Source: Azoarcus sp. L1K30
GTDB taxonomy: Bacteria > Pseudomonadota > Gammaproteobacteria > Burkholderiales > Rhodocyclaceae
Reading direction: 5' to 3'
DNA: 64,000 nucleotides
Assembly (NCBI RefSeq): GCF_018122735.1
Contig: NZ_JAGRRD010000001.1
Span: 1,963,125 to 2,027,124 of the forward strand
Within the stretch, counting starts at the first letter, position 1, and every line of letters starts with the position of its first letter. A program made the position numbers and the translations under genes. This document shows, one piece after another, positions 53,506 to 64,000 of this stretch. The notes below the pieces were generated by a model that saw only the letters and a list, made by a program, of their open reading frames with translations, made no database searches and had not been told where the DNA came from.

Positions 53506-54063
53506 TCAATCCAGGAAGGGGCTCGCCAGGAATAGCGCGGTAATGGTCTTGCTGTCGGTGATCCGTCCGTCATGCACCGCGGCGACCGCCTCTGCAAACG
53601 GAAACTGAAGCACTTCCAGGAACTCACCATCATCCAGCGCACGACCGACCTGAGTGAGTCCCCTGGCCAGAAACACCTCGATCCTCTCGTCCGAGTAGCC
53701 AATGCAGGGGTGCATCACCCCCAGATGTGTCCACTCGGCAGCCTCATAGCCGGTTTCCTCTCTGAGCTCGCGCTTCGCGCAATCCAGAATGACTTCGCCC
53801 GCATCGATCTTCCCCGCTGGCAGCTCGAGGAAGCTTCGCTTCAGCGGATAGCGAAACTGTCGTTCAAACACCAGTTGCCCGTCTGCGCTCGCGGCCACCA
53901 CCACCACGGCACCGGGATGACGAACATATTCGCGCACCGCTTCCTTGCCGTCTGGCAGTCGAACCCGGTCGCGCGATACCTTGAGCAGGACACCATCGAA
54001 CACACGCTCGGACTGGAGCGTGTGTTCGCTCAATGGGTCATCGACAGTATGCGGCCTGCTCAT
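53506..54063 (-). CDS. Nudix hydrolase, ADP-ribose pyrophosphatase type
   Basis: A 185-residue Nudix protein. The box runs from Gly84 to Tyr106 (GKIDAGE, then RELREETGY) with all catalytic glutamates present. The N-terminal VFDGVLLKVSRDRVRLPDGK and HPGAVVVVA segments are typical of ADP-ribose/NDP-sugar hydrolases (NudF/YjhB group). It lies 147 nt downstream of nuoN on the same strand and might be read through from the complex I operon, a neighbourhood seen in related genomes. Confidence 0.92.
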   Translation of the reverse strand: MSRPHTVDDPLSEHTLQSERVFDGVLLKVSRDRVRLPDGKEAVREYVRHPGAVVVVAASADGQLVFERQFRYPLKRSFLELPAGKIDAGEVILDCAKRELREETGYEAAEWTHLGVMHPCIGYSDERIEVFLARGLTQVGRALDDGEFLEVLQFPFAEAVAAVHDGRITDSKTITALFLASPFLD

Positions 54064-54210
54064 GTATCCAGTCTCGATAATGGCGAAATTCCGTGATCGT
54101 CCCGCAGCAAGCGATCACCAACAAAGCAGCGGACCGCTTAGAGCACAATTGCAGGCTGCCTGCTAAGCGCGTCTGAAACGATCCGCAACATTCAATCCGG
54201 AGCGGGTCGG

Positions 54211-55680
54211 TCAGAGCGAAGCCAGCAGTGCGTAGGCACAAATCGACATCAAGGCCTGCGGCGCGAGCCCAAGCGCTGCGATCGCGATGCCATTTGCGGA
54301 GAGCAGCACCCGCAACTCTGCAGGCGCGTGAATCGGCGCCGTGTCGACAGGTTCGTCGAAGTACATGACCTTGACCACGCGCAGGTAGTAGAACGCGCCG
54401 ATCACTGACATGACCACGGCAACGGCAGCAATCCAGAAATAACCCGCGGCGACAACTGCCTGCAAGACCGAGAGTTTCGCAAAGAAGCCGATGAAGAACG
54501 GAACCCCGGCCATAGAGAACATGACGAACATCATCACTGCGGCGAACCACGGGCTGCGCTTGTTGAGCCCCTTGAAATCATCGATCCGCTCGGCCTCGAA
54601 TCCTGCCCTGGACAGCAGGATGATCATGCCGAAGGAGGCGAGGCTCATGATGACGTAGGCAACTGCATAGAACATCGCAGAGCTGTATGCATTGAGCGCG
54701 AAGTGACGATCACCCTCGACCACACCCGACAACAGGCCGAGAAGCATGAACCCCATATGCGAAATACCGGAATAAGCGAGCATGCGCTTGATGTTCGGTT
54801 GCGAAATTGCCGCCAGGTTGCCGAGGATAATCGACGCCACCGCAACCAGCATCAGCATCGTCTGCCACTGTTCGGCGATGTCGAAGAGCCCCCAGATCAG
54901 CAGGCGCACCGCCATCGCAAAGGCGGCCAGTTTCGGCGCCGTAGCAAGGATCAGGGTTACCGCGGTCGATGCGCCCTGATACACATCGGGCACCCACATG
55001 TGGAAGGGCACGACACCGAGCTTGAAGCAGATGCCGGCAATGAGGAAGACCAGCCCGAACAACAGCACCGGCTTGTTCGCGGCCTGGTTGTACACCGACT
55101 GCGCCACCCCGGAAAACTCCAGCGTACCCGTCGCCCCGTAGACCATGGACATGCCGTACAGCAGCAGACCCGACGCCAGCGCGCCGAGCACGAAGTATTT
55201 CATCCCGGCCTCGGTCGAACGCGCCGAATCGCGATCGAACGCCACCAATGCGTAGAGCGCAAGTGACATCATCTCGAGACCGATATACATCGTCAGCATG
55301 TGGTTCGACGTCACCATCACCATCATGCCGAGCGTCATCAGGATCGCCAGCAGGTAGTACTCCGGCTTGTTGATGTTGCGATCCGCGAGATAGCTGCGTC
55401 CGTACAACAGCGCGATCGCCATCGAGAAGTAGATCATCACCTTCAGGAAGTCGCCCATCAGGTCGCTGATGAACATGTTGCTGAAGGTGTAGCTCACCTC
55501 CCCGTGCATCGTGCCGATCGTTATGAAGGCCGCTGCGATGAGCGTGAATTGGCAGAGGAAGTAGCCCAGAGAGCGGGCGATGCTGCGCGCGAAGGTCGTC
55601 GACAGCATGATCACGAGCGCCATCACGGCGACAAAAATCTCGGCCGCTGCGGGGTAGAAGTCGGGGACAACAAAGTTCAT
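54211..55680 (-). CDS. nuoN: NADH-quinone oxidoreductase subunit N
   Basis: 489 residues and about 14 TM helices. It is one of the three antiporter-like proton-pumping subunits of complex I. The discontinuous helix region shows [15 protein letters not shown], with the conserved lysine and glutamate residues of the family. It is the last nuo gene and lies 37 nt after nuoM. No clear terminator follows. Confidence 0.97.
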   Translation of the reverse strand: MNFVVPDFYPAAAEIFVAVMALVIMLSTTFARSIARSLGYFLCQFTLIAAAFITIGTMHGEVSYTFSNMFISDLMGDFLKVMIYFSMAIALLYGRSYLADRNINKPEYYLLAILMTLGMMVMVTSNHMLTMYIGLEMMSLALYALVAFDRDSARSTEAGMKYFVLGALASGLLLYGMSMVYGATGTLEFSGVAQSVYNQAANKPVLLFGLVFLIAGICFKLGVVPFHMWVPDVYQGASTAVTLILATAPKLAAFAMAVRLLIWGLFDIAEQWQTMLMLVAVASIILGNLAAISQPNIKRMLAYSGISHMGFMLLGLLSGVVEGDRHFALNAYSSAMFYAVAYVIMSLASFGMIILLSRAGFEAERIDDFKGLNKRSPWFAAVMMFVMFSMAGVPFFIGFFAKLSVLQAVVAAGYFWIAAVAVVMSVIGAFYYLRVVKVMYFDEPVDTAPIHAPAELRVLLSANGIAIAALGLAPQALMSICAYALLASL

Positions 55681-55717
55681 CTTCTGACCAGTCCGTTTAA
55701 GTGTCTCGCCCGCTCGC

Positions 55718-57199
55718 TCAGAGCTTGCTCACGGCAACATGCCGCAGGAGTTCATCCACCGAAGCATGCATCACCTCGGTAAAGGGGAAGGGATACAGAC
55801 CCATCGCTAGCACACACAGCGCCAGTACGCCGAGGAAGGCGAATTCACGCCCGGTGACATCCTCGAGCTCGCCAACATGATCGTTCGCCACCGCGCCGAA
55901 AACCACCCGCTTGTACATCCACAGGCTATAGGCTGCACCAACGATCAGCGTCGTGGCTGCAAGGAAGGCGACCCAGAAATTGAACTGCACCGCACCCAGG
56001 ATGACCATGAATTCACCGACGAATCCACTCGTAGCCGGCAGGCCCGAGTTGGCCATCGCAAAGAGCATGAAGAAGGCGGCGAACTTTGGCATCTTGTGCA
56101 CCACGCCACCGTAGTCCGCGATCAGTCGGGAATGCATGCGGTCATACAGCACGCCGATACAGAGGAACATGGCCGCTGACACGAAACCGTGCGAAATCAT
56201 TTGAACCAGCGCGCCTTCGACAGCGAGCGGGTTGAAGGTGAAGAAGCCCAGCGTCACGAAGCCCATGTGGGAGATCGACGAATACGCCACCAGCTTCTTC
56301 ATGTCCGCCTGGGCCAGCGCAACGAAACCGATATACACCACTGCGATAAGTGACAGGGTGATCACGACCGGTGCCAGTTGCATCGACGCATCGGGCACAA
56401 TCGGCAGCGAAAAGCGCAGGAAGCCGTACGCACCGAGTTTCAGCGCGATTGCAGCCAGAACGACCGAGCCGCCCGTCGGCGCTTCGACGTGAGCGTCCGG
56501 CAACCAGGTGTGGACCGGCCACATCGGCACTTTCACCCCGAATGCGATCAGGAAGGCAAAGAAGATCAGTGTCTGCGCTTCGATACCGAGTGGCAGATTG
56601 TGCCATTCGAGAATGCTGAAGCTGCCGCCCGACTCCATGAACAGGTAGAGCAGCGCAATCAGCATCAACAGCGAGCCGGCAAGCGTAAACAGGAAGAACT
56701 TGATCGCTGCATACACCCGGTTCGGACCGCCCCAGATGCCGATGACCAGATAGAGCGGAATCAGCGATGCTTCGAAGAACACATAGAACAACACACCGTC
56801 GAGCGCAGCGAAGATGCCGTTCATCAGACCCGACATGATCAGGAAGGCCGCCATGTACTGGGCAACCTTGGTCTCGATGACCTTCCATCCGGCCACGACC
56901 ACGATGATGGTAATGAACGCATTCAGGATCACGAACAGCATCGAGATGCCGTCCACCCCGAGGTGATAGTTGATGTTGAACCGGGGCACCCAGGGCACCA
57001 GCTCCACATACTGCATCGCGCTCGTACCCAGATCGAATCCGGTATAGAGCGGAATGGTCACGACGAGGCCGACAACCGCCACCAGCAGTGCGAGCGCACG
57101 TGCCATCGGGGCGTTGCGATCGGAGCCTGTCGCGAGCACCAGCAGCCCGCCAATAATTGGCACCCAGACCGCCAGACTGAGGAGGGGAATGTCCGTCAT
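55718..57199 (-). CDS. nuoM: NADH-quinone oxidoreductase subunit M
   Basis: A 493-residue antiporter-like membrane subunit. It has [19 protein letters not shown] in the early helices and [19 protein letters not shown] at the broken helix, with [15 protein letters not shown] after it. The start at 57199 (MTDIPLLSL) was chosen over a frame start 9 codons upstream. The gap to nuoL is 78 nt. Confidence 0.97.
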   Translation of the reverse strand: MTDIPLLSLAVWVPIIGGLLVLATGSDRNAPMARALALLVAVVGLVVTIPLYTGFDLGTSAMQYVELVPWVPRFNINYHLGVDGISMLFVILNAFITIIVVVAGWKVIETKVAQYMAAFLIMSGLMNGIFAALDGVLFYVFFEASLIPLYLVIGIWGGPNRVYAAIKFFLFTLAGSLLMLIALLYLFMESGGSFSILEWHNLPLGIEAQTLIFFAFLIAFGVKVPMWPVHTWLPDAHVEAPTGGSVVLAAIALKLGAYGFLRFSLPIVPDASMQLAPVVITLSLIAVVYIGFVALAQADMKKLVAYSSISHMGFVTLGFFTFNPLAVEGALVQMISHGFVSAAMFLCIGVLYDRMHSRLIADYGGVVHKMPKFAAFFMLFAMANSGLPATSGFVGEFMVILGAVQFNFWVAFLAATTLIVGAAYSLWMYKRVVFGAVANDHVGELEDVTGREFAFLGVLALCVLAMGLYPFPFTEVMHASVDELLRHVAVSKL

Positions 57200-57277
57200 C
57201 GTTGCTTTCCGTTCTGTGCGCTGCAAGCAGCGCGTTCGATCTTGTTGTTGTTGCGTCCCTGCGGGTTACGTGGCTGC

Positions 57278-59299
57278 TCAGGCACGGTTGAGCCAGAAAG
57301 TCAGCAGCACGAACACGCCAATGATCATGGTGAAGGCATACTGGTAAAGGTGCCCGGTCTGGAATAGCGCCGAGATGCGCGACACCCATCCCACCAACCT
57401 GGCCGATCCATTGATCATCAGTCCATCGATCAGGCCCTGGTCCCCGCCCTTCCACAAGATCTTGCCCAGCAGTCGCGCGCCGCCGGCAAAAACGATCTCG
57501 TTGAAACGGTCAAAGTAGTACTTGTTATCAAGCAGGGTGTAGAGGGGCTTGAACGTACGCTGGATCGCTGCCGGAATCTCCGGTTTGATCATGTAGAAGA
57601 ACCAGGCCGTTGCCACGCCTCCCATTGCAAGCCAGAACGGGAGGCTCTGAATGCCGTGCAGGGCCATCGCAACCGGGCCGTGGAAGTTCTCCGCCAGTTC
57701 CTTCATGCCCTCGTGGTGCTCGCTGAAGAAGATCACACCCTTGAACCAGTCACCGAACAGCATTGGCTCGATGGTGAAGAAACCGATCAGCACCGACGGG
57801 ATCGCCAGCAGGATCAACGGCAGCGTCACAACCAGTGGCGACTCGTGCGGCTTCTGTCCCGGTGCCAGACCGTGGTGATGGTCCGTCGCCGGCTCCTCAT
57901 CATCGTGGTCCCCATGATGCTCGTGATGCCCGTGATCATGACCGAAGCGTTCCTTGCCGTGGAAGACGAGGAAGTACATGCGGAAGGAATAGAAGGCCGT
58001 AACGAACACGCCCAGCATCACGCAGAACAGCGCATAGCCCGAACCCGCCAGCGTAGAGGCATGGACCGCCTCGATGATCGAATCCTTCGAATAGAAGCCG
58101 GCAAAGAAGGGAAAGCCGATCAGTGCCAGTGATCCGAGCAGGGAGGTGAACCAGGTGATCGGCATGTACTTCCACAGGCCACCCATGTTGCGCATGTCCT
58201 GATCGTGGTGCATGCCGATGATCACCGAACCTGCGCCGAGGAACAGAAGCGCCTTGAAAAAGGCATGCGTCATCAGGTGGAAGACCGCAGCGGAGTAGGC
58301 CGACACACCCAGCGCAACCGTCATGTAACCCAGCTGCGACAGCGTTGAATAGGCGACCACGCGCTTGATGTCGTTCTGGATGATGCCGAGAAAGCCCATG
58401 AACAGCGCCGTCGTCGCACCGATGACGAGCACGAAGGACAAGGCGGTGTCCGACAGTTCGAAAAGGGGCGACATGCGCGCGACCATGAAGATCCCGGCGG
58501 TCACCATGGTTGCGGCGTGGATCAGGGCCGAAATCGGTGTCGGACCTTCCATCGAATCAGGCAACCACACATGCAGCGGCACCTGGGCCGACTTGCCCAT
58601 GGCACCGATGAAAAGGCAGATACAGATCGCGGTCAGCAAGGGCCAGCCAGTCACGTCCATGTTCATTCCGGCCAGTTCATTGGCCTTGGCGAAGACTTCC
58701 GCGTAATTGAGACTGCCGGTATAGGCCGCGATGAGGCCAATCCCGAGCAGGAAGCCGAAGTCGCCGACGCGGTTGACCAGAAACGCCTTGAGGTTGGCAT
58801 AGATCGCGGTCGGTCGCTCATACCAGAAACCGATCAGCAGGTAGGAGACAAGGCCCACGGCCTCCCAACCGAAGAACAGCTGCAGGAAGTTGTTCGACAT
58901 CACCAGCATCAGCATGGAGAAGGTGAACAGCGAGATGTAGCTGAAGAAGCGCTGATAGCCGGGATCTTCCGACATGTAGCCAATGGTGTAGATATGCACC
59001 ATCAACGAAACGAAGGTCACCACCAGCATCATCATCACCGTCAGCGCATCGATCTGGAAACCGACCTCGAAGGTGAGCCCCCCGGCCTGCATCCAGGTGT
59101 AGAGCGTGCCATTGAAGGTGTTTCCGGCCTGGACGTCCTGAAAGATCACCACCGACGCGGCAAACGCCACCGCCACGCCGAGGATGGTAACGATGTGCGA
59201 GCCCGCACGGCCGATCGTCTTGCCGAAAAGACCGGCCATGATCGCGCCAAACAGCGGCGCGAGCGGCACAAGGAGGTAGAGCTTCTGCATGTCCGTCAT
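57278..59299 (-). CDS. nuoL: NADH-quinone oxidoreductase subunit L
   Basis: A 673-residue subunit with about 16 TM helices and the long lateral helix at the C-terminus. Typical pieces are MGKSAQVPLHVWLPDSMEGP and YSTLSQLGYMTVALG. A histidine/aspartate-rich loop (DHGHHEHHGDHDDEEPATDH, around residues 452-475) is inserted between late TM helices. The ATG at 59299 has AAGGAAG at good spacing; a second ATG lies three codons on. Confidence 0.97.
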   Translation of the reverse strand: MTDMQKLYLLVPLAPLFGAIMAGLFGKTIGRAGSHIVTILGVAVAFAASVVIFQDVQAGNTFNGTLYTWMQAGGLTFEVGFQIDALTVMMMLVVTFVSLMVHIYTIGYMSEDPGYQRFFSYISLFTFSMLMLVMSNNFLQLFFGWEAVGLVSYLLIGFWYERPTAIYANLKAFLVNRVGDFGFLLGIGLIAAYTGSLNYAEVFAKANELAGMNMDVTGWPLLTAICICLFIGAMGKSAQVPLHVWLPDSMEGPTPISALIHAATMVTAGIFMVARMSPLFELSDTALSFVLVIGATTALFMGFLGIIQNDIKRVVAYSTLSQLGYMTVALGVSAYSAAVFHLMTHAFFKALLFLGAGSVIIGMHHDQDMRNMGGLWKYMPITWFTSLLGSLALIGFPFFAGFYSKDSIIEAVHASTLAGSGYALFCVMLGVFVTAFYSFRMYFLVFHGKERFGHDHGHHEHHGDHDDEEPATDHHHGLAPGQKPHESPLVVTLPLILLAIPSVLIGFFTIEPMLFGDWFKGVIFFSEHHEGMKELAENFHGPVAMALHGIQSLPFWLAMGGVATAWFFYMIKPEIPAAIQRTFKPLYTLLDNKYYFDRFNEIVFAGGARLLGKILWKGGDQGLIDGLMINGSARLVGWVSRISALFQTGHLYQYAFTMIIGVFVLLTFWLNRA

Positions 59300-59311
59300 C
59301 GTGACGCTTCC

Positions 59312-59617
59312 TTAACCCTTGAGGCTGTCCAGATCATCCACATGGATCGTGCGCAGGTTGCGGAACAGCACAACCAGGATCGCCAGACCGATTGCCGATT
59401 CGGCAGCCGCCACCGTGAGGATGAAGAAAACAAAAACCTGACCCGCAATATCGCCCATGTAGTGCGAAAACGCGATGAAGTTCAGATTGACCGCGAGCAA
59501 CATCAGCTCGATAGCCATGAGCAGGACAATGAGGTTCTTCCTGTTGAGGAAGATCCCGACCACACTGATCGCGAACAGGATCGCGCCCAGAATGAGGTAG
59601 TGGGAAAGCGAAAGCAT
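59312..59617 (-). CDS. nuoK: NADH-quinone oxidoreductase subunit K
   Basis: A 101-residue subunit with three TM helices. The functionally important glutamates are in [13 protein letters not shown] and [13 protein letters not shown]. Length and sequence are standard. It ends 12 nt before nuoL. Confidence 0.97.
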   Translation of the reverse strand: MLSLSHYLILGAILFAISVVGIFLNRKNLIVLLMAIELMLLAVNLNFIAFSHYMGDIAGQVFVFFILTVAAAESAIGLAILVVLFRNLRTIHVDDLDSLKG

Positions 59618-59673
59618 CTATGACTCCCTGAGCGTGCCAGTCACGACCGGCACGGTTCTTCTATGCGCTTGTG

Positions 59674-60279
59674 TCAGTCTTCTTTCTCGGCCTGCATCTT
59701 CACCAGTTCGACGCGACCTTCGCGCTTCACCGACACTTGCAGGGAAGGATCAATGTACTTGGTGTTCTTGCGCTTGCGCAGCGTCAACGAGACTGCAGCA
59801 ACCATTGCGACCAGCAGCACGAGCGACGCCAGCTCGAACGGATAGACGTAGTCGGTATAGAGCACCCGACCGAGTTCGCGGGTATTGCTGAAGCCGGCCA
59901 TCGGCTCCGGTGGAACCGGCATCGCGTCAAGCCCAAAGTACCGACCGCCGAGCACCATCGCCATCTCTATCACCAGCAGGATGCCGATCAGCGCACCGAC
60001 CGGAAGATAGCTCCAGAACCCCTGCCGCAGCCGTTCGAGATTGATGTCGAGCATCATCACCACGAACAGGAACAGCACCATCACCGCGCCGACATAGACC
60101 ATCACCAAGGTGATGGCGAGAAACTCGGCATGGAGCAACAGCCAGATGCCACCTGCATTGAAGAACGCGAGCACGAGAAACAGTGCAGCATGCACCGGAT
60201 TTCGCGCCGTGATGACTCTCAGTGCGGCAAACACGAGGATTGCCGACAGAAAGTAGAAGACGAAGGTCTTGAATTCCAT
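59674..60279 (-). CDS. nuoJ: NADH-quinone oxidoreductase subunit J
   Basis: A 201-residue subunit with five TM helices. The conserved helix 3 region is ITLVMVYVGAVMVLFLFVVM, which holds the pi-bulge important for proton transfer. The cytoplasmic tail is charged. It lies between nuoI and nuoK, with 35- and 56-nt gaps. Confidence 0.96.
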   Translation of the reverse strand: MEFKTFVFYFLSAILVFAALRVITARNPVHAALFLVLAFFNAGGIWLLLHAEFLAITLVMVYVGAVMVLFLFVVMMLDINLERLRQGFWSYLPVGALIGILLVIEMAMVLGGRYFGLDAMPVPPEPMAGFSNTRELGRVLYTDYVYPFELASLVLLVAMVAAVSLTLRKRKNTKYIDPSLQVSVKREGRVELVKMQAEKED

Positions 60280-60314
60280 AATTCCCGTTCACTGTGCCCG
60301 CAGACACACTCCCC

Positions 60315-60800
60315 TTATCTGTACTTCGCGTCCTGCTCGCGGTCTGCCGCAATCTGAGCCTCGTAACGGTCCCCTACAGCCAGCAGCATCTGCTTGGTGT
60401 AATAGAGATCGCCACGCTTCTCGCCGTGATATTCGAACACCCTTGTTTCAACGATTGCGTCGACCGGACAGGCCTCCTCGCAGAAGCCACAAAAGATGCA
60501 CTTGGTCAGATCGATGTCGTAGCGAGTCGTCCGCCGCGAACCGTCGTCGCGCTGGTCCGAGTCGATCGTGATCGCCATTGCTGGGCAGACAGCCTCACAC
60601 AGTTTGCAGGCGATGCAGCGCTCCTCGCCGTTCGGGTAACGACGCAATGCATGCAGGCCGCGGAAACGCGCACTCTGCGGCGTCTTCTCTTCCGGAAACT
60701 GGACAGTGATCTTGCGCTGAAAAAAATGTCTGCCGGTCAGGGCAAGACCCTTGACCAATTCCTTGAGGAACAGACTTCCGATGTATTCGTTGGCACCCAT
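60315..60800 (-). CDS. nuoI: NADH-quinone oxidoreductase subunit I
   Basis: A 161-residue ferredoxin-like subunit that carries clusters N6a and N6b in two motifs: [12 protein letters not shown] and [12 protein letters not shown]. An amphipathic N-terminus ([18 protein letters not shown]) attaches it to the membrane arm. It lies 13 nt after nuoH. Confidence 0.97.
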   Translation of the reverse strand: MGANEYIGSLFLKELVKGLALTGRHFFQRKITVQFPEEKTPQSARFRGLHALRRYPNGEERCIACKLCEAVCPAMAITIDSDQRDDGSRRTTRYDIDLTKCIFCGFCEEACPVDAIVETRVFEYHGEKRGDLYYTKQMLLAVGDRYEAQIAADREQDAKYR

Positions 60801-60813
60801 GGTCTTCAGTACC

Positions 60814-61863
60814 TCACTTCCAGATCGACAGCGGGGAGATCATCCACACTGCCACCACGACCACCCAGACGAGGGTGACCGGGATGAATACCTTCCAGCC
60901 CAGACGCATGATGTGGTCGTAGCGGAACCGCGGGAAAGTTGCACGAGCCCACAGGAACAGGAACAGGATGCAAGCCGTTTTCAGTGCCAGCCAGATGAAG
61001 CCGTCAGGCAGGAAGCCGACCGGCGACAACCATCCGCCGAGGAACAGGATCGAGGTCAGGATCGACACCAGAATCATGTTCGCGTACTCGGCGAGGAAGA
61101 ACAGCGCGAAGGCCATGCCCGAGTATTCGACCATGTGGCCCGCGACCACCTCGGCCTCGCCTTCGACCACGTCGAACGGCGCACGATTGGTCTCGGCAAT
61201 GCCCGAGATGACATAGACCACGAACATCGGGAATAGCGGCAACCAGTTCCAAGACAGGAAGGACAACCCCATGTCGTGGAAACGGCCCGATCCCTGCGTG
61301 GTGACGATGTCGGTGAGATTGAGGCTGGCCGAGATCAGCAGCACGCAGATCAGCGCGAATCCCATCGAAACCTCATAGGACACCATCTGCGCGGCAGCGC
61401 GCATCGAACCAAGGAAGGGGTACTTCGAGTTCGAGGCCCAACCCGCAACGATCACACCGTAGACCTCCATCGACGTGATCGCGAGCAGGAACAGCAAGCC
61501 CGCGTTTACGTTTGCGAGCACCATTCCGTCACCGAACGGCACAACGGACCAGGCTGCGAGCGAAGGGGCAATGGCCAGGATGGGGCCGAGAATGAAGAGC
61601 CCCTTGTTGGCGCCACTGGGGACGATGATTTCCTTGAGCAGCAGCTTGACGCCGTCGGCCACGGGTTGCAGCAGGCCGAACGGGCCGACCCGGTTGGGGC
61701 CGATACGGACCTGCATGTAGCCAATGACCTTGCGCTCAGCCAGCGTCAGATAGGCGACACAGCCCAGCAGCGGCGCAATGATCGCGACGATCTTGAGCAG
61801 CGTCCAGACCGCAGGCCAGGTGGGGCCGAAGAGGTCGGCAACCGGTTGCAGCATTGCTTCCAT
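60814..61863 (-). CDS. nuoH: NADH-quinone oxidoreductase subunit H
   Basis: 349 residues and eight TM helices; it forms much of the quinone site. Conserved elements are [20 protein letters not shown] and the acidic loop [17 protein letters not shown] chose the ATG at 61863, 8 nt from GGAG, which overlaps the nuoG stop by one base. A GTG immediately before it (61866) is the alternative. Confidence 0.96.
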   Translation of the reverse strand: MEAMLQPVADLFGPTWPAVWTLLKIVAIIAPLLGCVAYLTLAERKVIGYMQVRIGPNRVGPFGLLQPVADGVKLLLKEIIVPSGANKGLFILGPILAIAPSLAAWSVVPFGDGMVLANVNAGLLFLLAITSMEVYGVIVAGWASNSKYPFLGSMRAAAQMVSYEVSMGFALICVLLISASLNLTDIVTTQGSGRFHDMGLSFLSWNWLPLFPMFVVYVISGIAETNRAPFDVVEGEAEVVAGHMVEYSGMAFALFFLAEYANMILVSILTSILFLGGWLSPVGFLPDGFIWLALKTACILFLFLWARATFPRFRYDHIMRLGWKVFIPVTLVWVVVVAVWMISPLSIWK

Positions 61864-64000
61864 CACACTCGCTCCACGCTCAATTCACCGCACATCGGAC
61901 CCAGCGCAACGGTCGACGCGTGCGCGGCCGCAATGCGGACACAGCCCGCGGCGACACCCTCGTCCGCGACCACCGTCAGTTCGACCTTTCCGCTGCCGCT
62001 CACCCGCACGCGTTCGCCCGCAGTCAGGCCGAGCATGGAAAGCGTGGCCTGAGCAATGCGCGCGGCGGGTGCCGCAGCATCACGTGTCTTCTGCAACGAG
62101 CCCGCGCGACGCACCAGGGCATCGGCGAAATAGATCGGGACATCTGCCACGCGCTGCAGCCCACCACCGGTGGTTGCCGCCCCCAGGCTCACGCCGGCGA
62201 TGGCATTGTCGAGACGTGCGGCCAGATCGCCAGTGAGGACTTCGGCACGCACGCTCTCTGAATCGGCTTGATCGAAACCATCGAGTTGCAGCAGATTGCC
62301 CAGCACACGCAAGACTTTCCACCCTGGCCGGGTGTCACCCGTCTGCTTGGCCACGGCATTGAAACTCTGCGCCCTGCCCTCGCAATTGACGAAGGTGCCG
62401 GAGGTTTCGCTGAACGGGGCGACGGGCAGCATGACGTCGGCAACGTCGCGCAGCGAAGCGGCGTCGAAGGCCGACAGCGCGACAACCAGTTGCGCACTTG
62501 CGAGTGACGTTGTCGCCAGCACGCCATCGGCAAAATCAAGATCCGGCTCGGCACCCAGCACGACATATGCCTTGCGCGGCTGCTCCAGCATAGTGCGTGC
62601 ATTCAGTCCGCCGGTGCTTGGCACTGCGCCCGCAAGATATCCGCCGACACTGTTCGCCGCCTCGCCGATGAAGCCAAATACGCCACCCGCCAAACGCGCG
62701 ATTTCCTGCGCCAGCAACTGCAGTTCGGCTGCCTGGGTATGCTGAACCGCGAGGTTGCCCAACCACACTGCGACCTTGCGCCCGCCTGCGAGGCTGGCAG
62801 CGATTTCGCGCGCAGCATCGGAGACGGTCGCCGGCAAAGCGCCGTCCAGCGTATCGGACACCACAGCCGATTTCTCGGCGGCGAGCGCAACGACCACCTC
62901 ACCCAAGGTCCGAACCATCGCGTCGGGCGCAACAAGTGCGCGCTGGCGAACGGGGATCAACCATTCTTCGGCATTCGGACCCACTGCGCTGACATGCAGA
63001 CCACGCTTTGCCGCCTGGCGGACACGCTGGGCCAGCAGCGGCGCGTCCTTGCGCAGGAAACTGCCGATAACGAGCAAACGGTTCAGATCCGACACGCCGG
63101 CCACGGGCATACCCAGCCACGGCGCGCCCTTGCGGGAAGCATCCGCACGGAAATCGGATTGGCGCAGGCGGAAGTCAATGTTGTCCGAACCGAGGCCACG
63201 AATCATTTTCTGCAACAGGTGCAGCTCTTCCACGGTGGCGTGCGGCGATGCCAGCGCACCGATCGACGCAGCACCATGATCCTTGGCGATGCCCCTGAGG
63301 CCCGTCGCGACGAACTCCAGTGCGGTCTGCCAGTCGGTGGGCTTCCACTCGCCACCCTGTTTGATCATGGGCCGGGTCAGGCGCTCCTCGCTCGAAAGTC
63401 CCTCATAGGAGAAGCGGTCCTTGTCGGACAGCCAGCATTCGTTGAGCGCCTCGTTTTCGTGCGGCAACACCCGCTTGACCACTTCGTGCTTGGTCTGAAC
63501 GATCAGGTTGGCGCCGAGCGAATCGTGGGGGCTCACCGACTTGCGTCGTGACAGCTCCCAGGTCCGAGCGGCGAAGCGGAACGGCTTGGACGTGAGCGCG
63601 CCGACCGGGCACAGATCGATGATGTTGCCCGACAGTTCGGAGTCGACCGTCTTCTCGACGAAGGTCATAATCTCGGCGTGTTCGCCCCGGAACGCTTGTC
63701 CGAGCTCCATCTCGCCGGCAATTTCGGTGGTGAAACGCACACAACGGGTGCAGTTGATGCACCGTGTCATGTCGGTCGATACGAGCGCACCGAGATTCTT
63801 GTTGAAGACGACCCGCTTTTCTTCCTGGTAACGTGACCTGCTGTCACCATAGCCCACGGCCAGATCCTGCAACTGGCACTCGCCCCCTTGGTCGCAGATC
63901 GGGCAATCGAGCGGGTGATTGATGAGCAGAAACTCCATCACCCCCTTCTGCGCCTTGACCGCCTGCTCTGAATGCGTCCACACCTTCATGCCATTGGTCA
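61863..64000 (-). CDS. nuoG: NADH-quinone oxidoreductase subunit G (5' end outside the window)
   Basis: The visible 711 codons lack the first part of the N-terminal 2Fe-2S domain, which lies beyond 64000; the gene is not broken. Seen are [14 protein letters not shown], which contributes the His/Cys cluster N5 region, and [10 protein letters not shown] with a later CPVGAL for a 4Fe-4S cluster. A molybdopterin-type domain without cofactor residues then runs to the end. It anchors the iron-sulfur chain of the peripheral arm. It is coupled to nuoH. Confidence 0.96.
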   Translation of the reverse strand, partial: TNGMKVWTHSEQAVKAQKGVMEFLLINHPLDCPICDQGGECQLQDLAVGYGDSRSRYQEEKRVVFNKNLGALVSTDMTRCINCTRCVRFTTEIAGEMELGQAFRGEHAEIMTFVEKTVDSELSGNIIDLCPVGALTSKPFRFAARTWELSRRKSVSPHDSLGANLIVQTKHEVVKRVLPHENEALNECWLSDKDRFSYEGLSSEERLTRPMIKQGGEWKPTDWQTALEFVATGLRGIAKDHGAASIGALASPHATVEELHLLQKMIRGLGSDNIDFRLRQSDFRADASRKGAPWLGMPVAGVSDLNRLLVIGSFLRKDAPLLAQRVRQAAKRGLHVSAVGPNAEEWLIPVRQRALVAPDAMVRTLGEVVVALAAEKSAVVSDTLDGALPATVSDAAREIAASLAGGRKVAVWLGNLAVQHTQAAELQLLAQEIARLAGGVFGFIGEAANSVGGYLAGAVPSTGGLNARTMLEQPRKAYVVLGAEPDLDFADGVLATTSLASAQLVVALSAFDAASLRDVADVMLPVAPFSETSGTFVNCEGRAQSFNAVAKQTGDTRPGWKVLRVLGNLLQLDGFDQADSESVRAEVLTGDLAARLDNAIAGVSLGAATTGGGLQRVADVPIYFADALVRRAGSLQKTRDAAAPAARIAQATLSMLGLTAGERVRVSGSGKVELTVVADEGVAAGCVRIAAAHASTVALGPMCGELSVERV

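Noticed and set aside
63987-64000. nuoG as a truncated gene starting at the ATG at 63989
   Set aside because: The frame stays open to the window edge (codons for T-N-G precede the Met), and the N-terminal iron-sulfur domain is simply outside the window.

Overview
The window is about 64 kb of GC-rich chromosome, densely and almost gaplessly coding, with no transposase, integrase, phage gene or CRISPR array that I can see. The gene content suggests a betaproteobacterium of the Rhodocyclales (Thauera/Azoarcus/Aromatoleum type). It includes a PHA locus with tandem phaB genes, a single-chain 1200-residue arylpyruvate (indolepyruvate) ferredoxin oxidoreductase with a divergent Lrp-type regulator, a tryptophan-tryptophylquinone amine dehydrogenase operon, and a betaproteobacterial-type nuo operon. 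The genus is an inference from gene content; no rRNA is present to confirm it.

Layout. 1-4.0 kb: tRNA-Ala(GGC) with a strong promoter, an FAD-linked hydroxyacid dehydrogenase, a patatin-type protein and rimO. 4.0-8.6 kb: the polyhydroxyalkanoate locus phaC-phaB-phaB-phaR on the minus strand, each phaB with its own terminator, plus a small membrane protein. 8.6-11.2 kb: pgeF-rluD, divergent from bamD. 11.2-20.2 kb: central carbon and aryl-acid genes (lldD-like, a LysR regulator, glcB, the fused ferredoxin oxidoreductase, an Lrp/AsnC regulator). 20.3-22 kb: a chemoreceptor with an unusual C-terminal region.

22-34.1 kb is the most interesting block. It is one co-directional minus-strand run that starts with amine dehydrogenase heavy chain-mauE-mauD-light chain-cytochrome c. 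It continues without a visible terminator into a four-gene envelope set (DUF1329, DUF1302 outer-membrane protein, RND/MMPL transporter, YCF48-type propeller), a TerB-like protein and an aldehyde dehydrogenase of the phenylacetaldehyde type. A perfect FNR/ANR-type box (TTGATCCAGATCAA) lies upstream, and an AraC regulator with a sigma-54-like promoter is divergent. I read this as an aralkylamine to arylacetate pathway that has an export or lipid-trafficking module built into its transcription unit.

35.9-42.8 kb: an EAL phosphodiesterase, a GntR/FadR regulator with a FadR-like operator and a polar amino acid ABC transporter, an NfeD/stomatin pair and a second TerB-like gene. 42.8-50.6 kb: a chemoreceptor, then an RbbA-type ABC export operon (HlyD, ATPase-ATPase-permease fusion, second permease, TetR) with a 16-bp palindrome in its promoter region. 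50.7-54.1 kb: xpt, an HDOD protein, an HSL-family esterase and a Nudix hydrolase. 54.2-64.0 kb: the distal half of the complex I operon, nuoG (cut by the window edge) to nuoN.
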